A stretch of 11,403 nt of DNA from an uncultured Bacteroidales bacterium (GTDB taxonomy: Bacteria > Bacteroidota > Bacteroidia > Bacteroidales > Lentimicrobiaceae): assembly GCA_937864935.1 (NCBI GenBank), contig CALMDN010000331.1:1-11403 (forward strand). Reading direction: 5' to 3'. Under the pieces are notes generated by a model. It had not been told where the DNA came from, ran no database searches, and worked only from the letters and a program-made list of their open reading frames with translations. Positions 7,880-11,403 of the stretch are shown piece after piece. A program made the translations under genes and the position numbers. Each line of letters opens with the position of its first letter. The first letter of the stretch is position 1.

Positions 7880-8164
7880 TTATTTTACCTTGTTTTTAAC
7901 GTCAAAAACAAAAGTTTTGGCAGGTTTAAAAGCGGGAATGTAATGAGCCGGGATAATAATGGTGGTATTTTTGGAAATATTACGACCGGTTTTTTCAGCC
8001 CTTTTCTTTGTAGTGAAGCTGCCAAATCCCCTGAGGTAAACATTTTCACCATTGGCCAGAGAATTTTTTACGGCATCCATAAATGCCTCAACAGTCTGCT
8101 GTACAGCAACCTTTTCAATGTTGGTCTTACTAGCAATTTCAGCTACAATTTCTGCTTTTGTCAT
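7880..8164 (-). CDS. HU family DNA-binding protein
   Basis: This 94-residue nucleoid protein forms dimers that bend and compact DNA with little sequence specificity. The N-terminal helices begin MTKAEIVAEIASKTNI. The turn GFGSF (46-50) and the basic beta-arm segment KKRAEKTGRNISKNTTIIIPAH (about 53-74) precede the closing IPAFKPAKTF (76-85). The arm reads RNIS where E. coli-type HU reads RNP, so the DNA-intercalating proline position is isoleucine. This matches what I recall of Bacteroidota HU subtypes. The gene is the first of a minus-strand cluster with the bS22-like and RNase E/G genes and diverges from mutY across 137 bases. A -7 promoter box lies upstream. Confidence 0.95.
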   Translation of the reverse strand: MTKAEIVAEIASKTNIEKVAVQQTVEAFMDAVKNSLANGENVYLRGFGSFTTKKRAEKTGRNISKNTTIIIPAHYIPAFKPAKTFVFDVKNKVK

Positions 8165-8213
8165 GTTGATGAGTTGTTTTAATGATTTGAAAATAAAATT
8201 TTTAAACGGGGTG

Positions 8214-8221
8214 CAAATATA
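8214..8221 (-). promoter_or_regulatory. Putative HU-operon promoter, -7 box
   Basis: On the minus strand the bases read TATATTTG, a perfect match to TAnnTTTG, followed by C. The box is 49 bases upstream of the HU start, giving a leader of about 40 bases. The -33 region is weak: only a T-rich stretch is found at the usual distance. It probably drives HU, the bS22-like gene and possibly the RNase E/G gene. I found no equally good box for the divergent mutY. Confidence 0.6.
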
Positions 8222-8301
8222 AAGTTTTTTGAGACAATACGAAAATTATCAACATTTTTTAACCTCAATTGCCTCTATTTAAGTGATTTTCGGTTACTGA
8301 C

Positions 8302-9387
8302 ATGAACAATTTCACTGAAAAAATTCTCGGGTGGTACCATATTAACCACCGTAAGCTCCCCTGGCGGGAGACAAAGGATCCTTATAAAATATGGGTTTCT
8401 GAGATTATTATGCAGCAAACCAGGGTTGATCAGGGTACTGCTTACTATTTCCGGTTTATTGAATCTTTTCCCGACATCAACAGCCTTGCCGAAGCCAGCG
8501 AACAGGATGTGCTGCTGGTATGGAAAGGTTTGGGATACTACAGCCGTGCACGGAATATGCACGCCACAGCCATGTTTGTCAGGGACTCTATGAACGCTGT
8601 TTTTCCTTCTGATTATGTAACTCTGCTCAAACTAAAGGGAATAGGCCAATATACTGCCGCGGCTATTTCTTCCATTTGCGCCGGAGAAGCCAGACCTGTG
8701 GTGGATGGCAATGTTGTCAGGGTAATCTCACGGATTTTCGGCATTCACGATCCGGCAGGATCTTCCGGATCCGCCGGAAAAGTTTTTGCCAGGGCCGGAG
8801 AACTGATTTCGCATGAAAACCCCGGGGATTTCAATCAGGCGGTGATGGAATTCGGTGCTATCCATTGCAAACCGGCAAAACCATTATGCAGCGACTGTAT
8901 TTTCCAAAGATCCTGTGTAGCCTTCAATCAGAATCTCACAGCCAGCATTCCTGCGAAAAGGAAGGAAGTACAGAAAAGGACCCGCTGGCTCAATTACCTG
9001 TTTATTCACGACAGCAACGGTCATGCAGTTTTCAGAAAGCGCACCGAAACAGATATCTGGAAAAATCTGTTCGAACCACCGGTGCTTGAGACCGGAAAAT
9101 TATTGAGTATTCAGGAGATCGGGCAGGATCCGTTCTGGCAATACTTTGCAGATAAAATGCCATTGTCAGTAACCGGAACGGCTGATTTCAGACACCTTTT
9201 AACCCATCAGATTATCCATGCCAGATTTTTCAAGGTAAAACTTGAGGCACCGTCAGAAATACTACTACCTGATGAAGATGGATTTCAGGTTCTGCCGTGG
9301 TCACAATCCGGATTACCGGTATCAAGACTTGTCGAGAAGTTTATTCAAACACTTGAAATGCAAAACCTTAGCTTTAAATCTCATTAA
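8302..9387 (+). CDS. mutY: A/G-specific adenine DNA glycosylase
   Basis: This base-excision repair enzyme removes adenine mispaired with 8-oxoguanine or guanine. Its 361 residues are within the usual 350-370. The N-terminal WYHINHRKLPWR and the catalytic-site glutamate E34 (SEIIMQQTRV) are present. The helix-hairpin-helix LKGIGQYTAAAI is at 111-122, and the catalytic aspartate is D135 (VVDGNVVR). The [4Fe-4S] ligands are C189, C196, C199 and C205 with the correct C-x6-C-x2-C-x5-C spacing. Residues about 228-355 form the NUDIX-like 8-oxoG recognition domain, including LLTHQIIHARFF. No residue expected for activity is missing. The gene diverges from HU, and ssb follows 73 bases after its stop with its own promoter. 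Confidence 0.97.
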   Translation: MNNFTEKILGWYHINHRKLPWRETKDPYKIWVSEIIMQQTRVDQGTAYYFRFIESFPDINSLAEASEQDVLLVWKGLGYYSRARNMHATAMFVRDSMNAVFPSDYVTLLKLKGIGQYTAAAISSICAGEARPVVDGNVVRVISRIFGIHDPAGSSGSAGKVFARAGELISHENPGDFNQAVMEFGAIHCKPAKPLCSDCIFQRSCVAFNQNLTASIPAKRKEVQKRTRWLNYLFIHDSNGHAVFRKRTETDIWKNLFEPPVLETGKLLSIQEIGQDPFWQYFADKMPLSVTGTADFRHLLTHQIIHARFFKVKLEAPSEILLPDEDGFQVLPWSQSGLPVSRLVEKFIQTLEMQNLSFKSH

Positions 9388-9401
9388 AGTCAACATTAAG
9401 C

Positions 9402-9433
9402 ATTGATTTTGCTGCTGATTGGCCGTATATTTG
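9402..9433 (+). promoter_or_regulatory. Putative ssb promoter
   Basis: The -7 box TATATTTG (9426-9433) matches TAnnTTTG exactly. A TTG at 9403-9405 lies 20 bases upstream, within the 17-23 base spacing known for Bacteroidota -33/-7 promoters. The ssb ATG follows 27 bases after the box, giving a short leader of about 20 bases. This suggests that ssb is transcribed independently of mutY. Confidence 0.65.
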
Positions 9434-9460
9434 TGTAGGCTAAATTTTAAAGAGAAACTT

Positions 9461-9889
9461 ATGGCAAGAGGAGTTAACAAGGTAATTCTGATCGGCAATC
9501 TGGGGAAAGACCCGGAGATACAGAATTTCGACAAGGGAGTTAAAAAGGCGGCTTTCTCACTGGCCACCAGCGAAACTTACAGAAACCGCGAAGGACAGGA
9601 GATAGAACAAACCGAATGGCACAACATTGTTCTTTGGAGGGGATTGGCTGAAGTTGCTGAAAAATACCTGAGAAAAGGCTCGCAGGTATATATTGAAGGG
9701 CGCATCCGCAGTCGTTCATACGAAAAAGATGGCCAGAAACGGTACATTACGGAAATAGAAGGCGAAACGCTGAATATGCTGGGCGGACGTTCCAACTCCG
9801 AACAATCAGGCTATACCCCGGCAGGCAATGAAACCAGCAGTTCCCCACCACCCGCAATGCCGAAAGAAGAAGATGATTTACCATTCTGA
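9461..9889 (+). CDS. ssb: Single-stranded DNA-binding protein
   Basis: This 142-residue protein coats single-stranded DNA during replication, recombination and repair. The OB fold covers residues 1-108, with MARGVNKVILIGNLGKDPE at the start, then WHNIVLW and KGSQVYIEGRIRSRSY. A Ser/Gly/Pro-rich flexible linker (about 110-134) leads to the acidic tip EEDDLPF, the docking site for partner repair and replication proteins. I chose the ATG at 9461 because it gives the standard MARGVNKV start. An upstream in-frame GTG at 9419 would add 14 residues of non-family sequence and overlap the promoter. The gene ends just before a strong palindrome. Confidence 0.97.
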   Translation: MARGVNKVILIGNLGKDPEIQNFDKGVKKAAFSLATSETYRNREGQEIEQTEWHNIVLWRGLAEVAEKYLRKGSQVYIEGRIRSRSYEKDGQKRYITEIEGETLNMLGGRSNSEQSGYTPAGNETSSSPPPAMPKEEDDLPF

Positions 9890-9906
9890 TCGGGGCGTAA
9901 AATAAC

Positions 9907-9942
9907 CAAAGCCGGAATCGCAGCGCTGCGATTCCGGCTTTG
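9907..9942. terminator. Perfect 36-bp palindrome, probable bidirectional terminator
   Basis: The bases from 9907 to 9942 are a perfect inverted repeat centred between 9924 and 9925. The arms of 18 bp are GC-rich in the middle and end in CAAAG/CTTTG. It lies 17 bases after the ssb stop and 136 bases beyond the stop of the convergent lyase gene. The T-runs next to it are short, so it is less classical than the terminator at 4905, but its place between two convergent units supports termination. Confidence 0.7.
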
Positions 9943-10078
9943 ATTATTTATTGGTCTTATGATAATGCATCAGATAAATTGAAAGTAAAAAGCCACAACC
10001 GGAATTTCACCCGAATAAGCTTATTATAGTTAACTTCTGACTGGTAAGTCTGGCAGCTTTTTTACTTTTTATTTGATT

Positions 10079-11089
10079 TCAGTCTCTTCCGCTCAGATTC
10101 TTGGGAATTCTTCCGTTTTTGATCGATTCAGAGCGCAGTCTGCGTCCAACGATACGTTCCACCATGTTACCGGCTTCAAGAATACGGTCGATATCAAGGT
10201 TGGTTTCAATACCCATCTCATCCATCATCACCACCATGTCTTCGGTGCAAACCAGGCCGGTAATGCCCGGATCCCTGTAGTAATACGAACCGGTTCCGGC
10301 TACCGGAACACCATCCACAAAGTTGGCCGGCTGACCACCGATACCTCCCAGCGTTGACTCATAATTGGTCATTCCGGCCTGTAAGGCTGCCAGCACATTG
10401 GCGAGACCCCAGCCTCGGGTGGTATGAAAGTGAACAATGTGTTTTTCTGGTTTGGGAACGCTGTCGAGCAGCATGGAGAAATACCGGTATACCCGGTCGG
10501 GTGAAGCAGATCCGTCGTGGTCGGCATGTTCCACATCACTGGCGCCGATGTCGAGCCAGCGTTTGGTGAAGTCAATGGCTTTTTCCATCTTCGTTGGTCC
10601 TTCGATAGGGCAACCCCAGATGGTACTCACGGTGCCGTTTACCTTCATCCCGGCATCACGGGCCATCGGAATGTATTTTTCGGCCATCGTCCAGTAATCG
10701 TCGAGCGACAGCCCGGAATTTTTCCGGTGGTGCGATTCGCTGGTTGAAACCATCAGCAGTATGCGGTCAGGACCCCAGCCCTCTTTGCGGGCCTCAATGG
10801 CACGCTCTATGGCTTTTTCACGGATGGTCACGGCTGTCAGACTCACCCCGCCGATCAGGTGGGCAATCGCCTTACTTTTACGGATTTTTTTCATGATTTC
10901 ATCGGCATCCTTAAACTGGGGCATTCCTGAAGGATTTCCGAAATTGGTTACCTCAATGTGTTTGAAGCCCGATAAAATCAGTTGCTCGGCTACCCACAGC
11001 TTTGCCTCGGTGGGTATAAATTTCTCTTCGTGCTGAAATCCATCACGAACGGTGATATCGCCGATGGTTACTTTTTTGGGATAATTCAT
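10079..11089 (-). CDS. HMG-CoA lyase-like DRE-TIM metalloenzyme lacking the catalytic cysteine
   Basis: This 336-residue enzyme of the HMGL-like/pyruvate-carboxyltransferase family catalyses a C-C bond reaction of a hydroxyacyl compound, probably with a divalent metal. Compared with human HMG-CoA lyase it keeps R15 and D16 (VRDGFQHE), E46 (HIEVTNF), WGCPIEG near 158-164, and the metal-ligand pair H220/H222 (HFHTTRGWGLAN). The signature GGCPYA loop is GGIGGQPAN (248-256), so the catalytic cysteine is isoleucine I250. The metal-binding asparagine position appears to be leucine (TGLVCTED, 277-284). The loop is also about 20 residues longer than in the human enzyme. I chose the ATG at 11089; a TTG at 11128 is less likely. 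It follows a CoA-transferase B gene by 70 bases, suggesting acyl-CoA or amino-acid catabolism. The substrate is unknown. Confidence 0.85.
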   Translation of the reverse strand: MNYPKKVTIGDITVRDGFQHEEKFIPTEAKLWVAEQLILSGFKHIEVTNFGNPSGMPQFKDADEIMKKIRKSKAIAHLIGGVSLTAVTIREKAIERAIEARKEGWGPDRILLMVSTSESHHRKNSGLSLDDYWTMAEKYIPMARDAGMKVNGTVSTIWGCPIEGPTKMEKAIDFTKRWLDIGASDVEHADHDGSASPDRVYRYFSMLLDSVPKPEKHIVHFHTTRGWGLANVLAALQAGMTNYESTLGGIGGQPANFVDGVPVAGTGSYYYRDPGITGLVCTEDMVVMMDEMGIETNLDIDRILEAGNMVERIVGRRLRSESIKNGRIPKNLSGRD

Positions 11090-11159
11090 GCTTGTTTTTT
11101 TCAGATTTCTAAACGCAGACCACAACAATAATGTTCACCACTCCAATTGGTGAAGACTT

Positions 11160-11403
11160 TCAGAACTGCATCTCAGGCACTTCTCCATCAACAATCAGCC
11201 TTCCTTCCGTGGCTGCCTGAATCTCTTCAACGCTTACTCCCGGGGCTCGTTCCAGAAGCCTGAATCCCTGAGGTGTTACATCGATGACAGCAAGATCGCT
11301 GACGATTTTCTTCACGCAGGCCACTCCGGTCAAAGGTAATGTACACTCTTTCAATAATTTGGACTGACCATCTTTCGAGCAATGCTGCATGGCCACCACG
11401 ATG
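11160..11403 (-). CDS. 3-oxoacid CoA-transferase subunit B, C-terminal part
   Basis: The frame is open to the window edge, so only the C-terminal 80 residues are visible. They contain IVVAMQHCSKDGQSKLL, ECTLPLTGVACVKKIVSDLA and IDVTPQGF, typical of the B subunit of succinyl-CoA:3-ketoacid CoA-transferase (ScoB/AtoA). This subunit carries the glutamate that forms the CoA thioester, but that part lies outside the window. With subunit A it moves CoA between acids such as acetoacetate and succinate or acetate. The HMG-CoA-lyase-like gene follows on the same strand, probably in one transcript. ScoB and AtoA cannot be told apart here, so no symbol is given. Confidence 0.9.
   Translation of the reverse strand, partial: IVVAMQHCSKDGQSKLLKECTLPLTGVACVKKIVSDLAVIDVTPQGFRLLERAPGVSVEEIQAATEGRLIVDGEVPEMQF

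Noticed and set aside
10014..10025. A 12-bp AT-rich palindrome between ssb and the lyase gene
   Set aside because: It is too short and AT-rich to stand out from chance, and no motif or spacing links it to a promoter.
9943..10078. The 136-base gap between the palindrome and the lyase stop
   Set aside because: I looked for a tRNA, small gene or second terminator and found none that can be supported.
9890..10078. Expected gldE/gldD genes after ssb
   Set aside because: In many flavobacteria mutY-ssb is followed by gldE and gldD, as far as I recall. Here the strand switches to metabolic genes, which is a difference in synteny and not evidence of loss without the whole genome.
11134..11154. A 7-bp inverted repeat between the CoA-transferase and lyase genes
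   Set aside because: The stem is short, has no T-run on the transcribed side and lies inside a probable operon, so neither termination nor regulation can be supported.

Overview
The window reads as a chromosomal segment of a member of the Bacteroidota. The evidence is a type IX secretion (T9SS) cassette with a gliding-motility-type C-terminal domain, a PorP/SprF protein, a Bacteroidota-type HU arm, -7 promoter boxes of the TAnnTTTG type, and gene starts with A-rich leaders and no clear Shine-Dalgarno sequence. The class or genus cannot be fixed from this sequence. I see no insertion sequence, CRISPR array, tRNA, rRNA or phage gene.

Region 1 (1-4893, + strand) is a three-gene secretion/surface cassette. 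It holds the C-terminal 495 residues of a large repetitive surface protein ending in a T9SS type-B sorting domain, a PorP/SprF outer-membrane protein, and an 800-residue PorE/OmpA-like protein with TPR, PD40 beta-propeller, carboxypeptidase-regulatory-like, OmpA and SPOR-like parts. Together they look like a substrate, its dedicated outer-membrane partner and a peptidoglycan anchor. A strong two-way terminator (4905-4947) separates them from the convergent trpS.

Region 2 (4961-8164, - strand) is an information-processing block, read from right to left: HU, a 29-codon very basic bS22/mS38-like peptide that is easily missed, then the RNase E/G-family gene, then trpS with its own promoter. The stretch between the small gene and the RNase gene can form three successive hairpins, and the RNase gene has no ATG start. 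This suggests a structured and possibly autoregulatory leader.

Region 3 (8302-9889, + strand) holds mutY, divergent from HU, and then ssb with its own promoter. It ends at a perfect 36-bp palindrome that probably terminates transcription from both sides.

Region 4 (10079-11403, - strand) holds the C-terminal end of a 3-oxoacid CoA-transferase B subunit followed by an HMG-CoA-lyase-like enzyme. The lyase keeps most of the active-site residues but lacks the signature catalytic cysteine, so its substrate is uncertain.

Most of the window is ordinary core genome. The parts most worth a second look are the structured leader of the RNase gene, the tiny bS22-like gene, the cysteine-less lyase, and the dual OmpA/SPOR architecture of the T9SS-linked protein.
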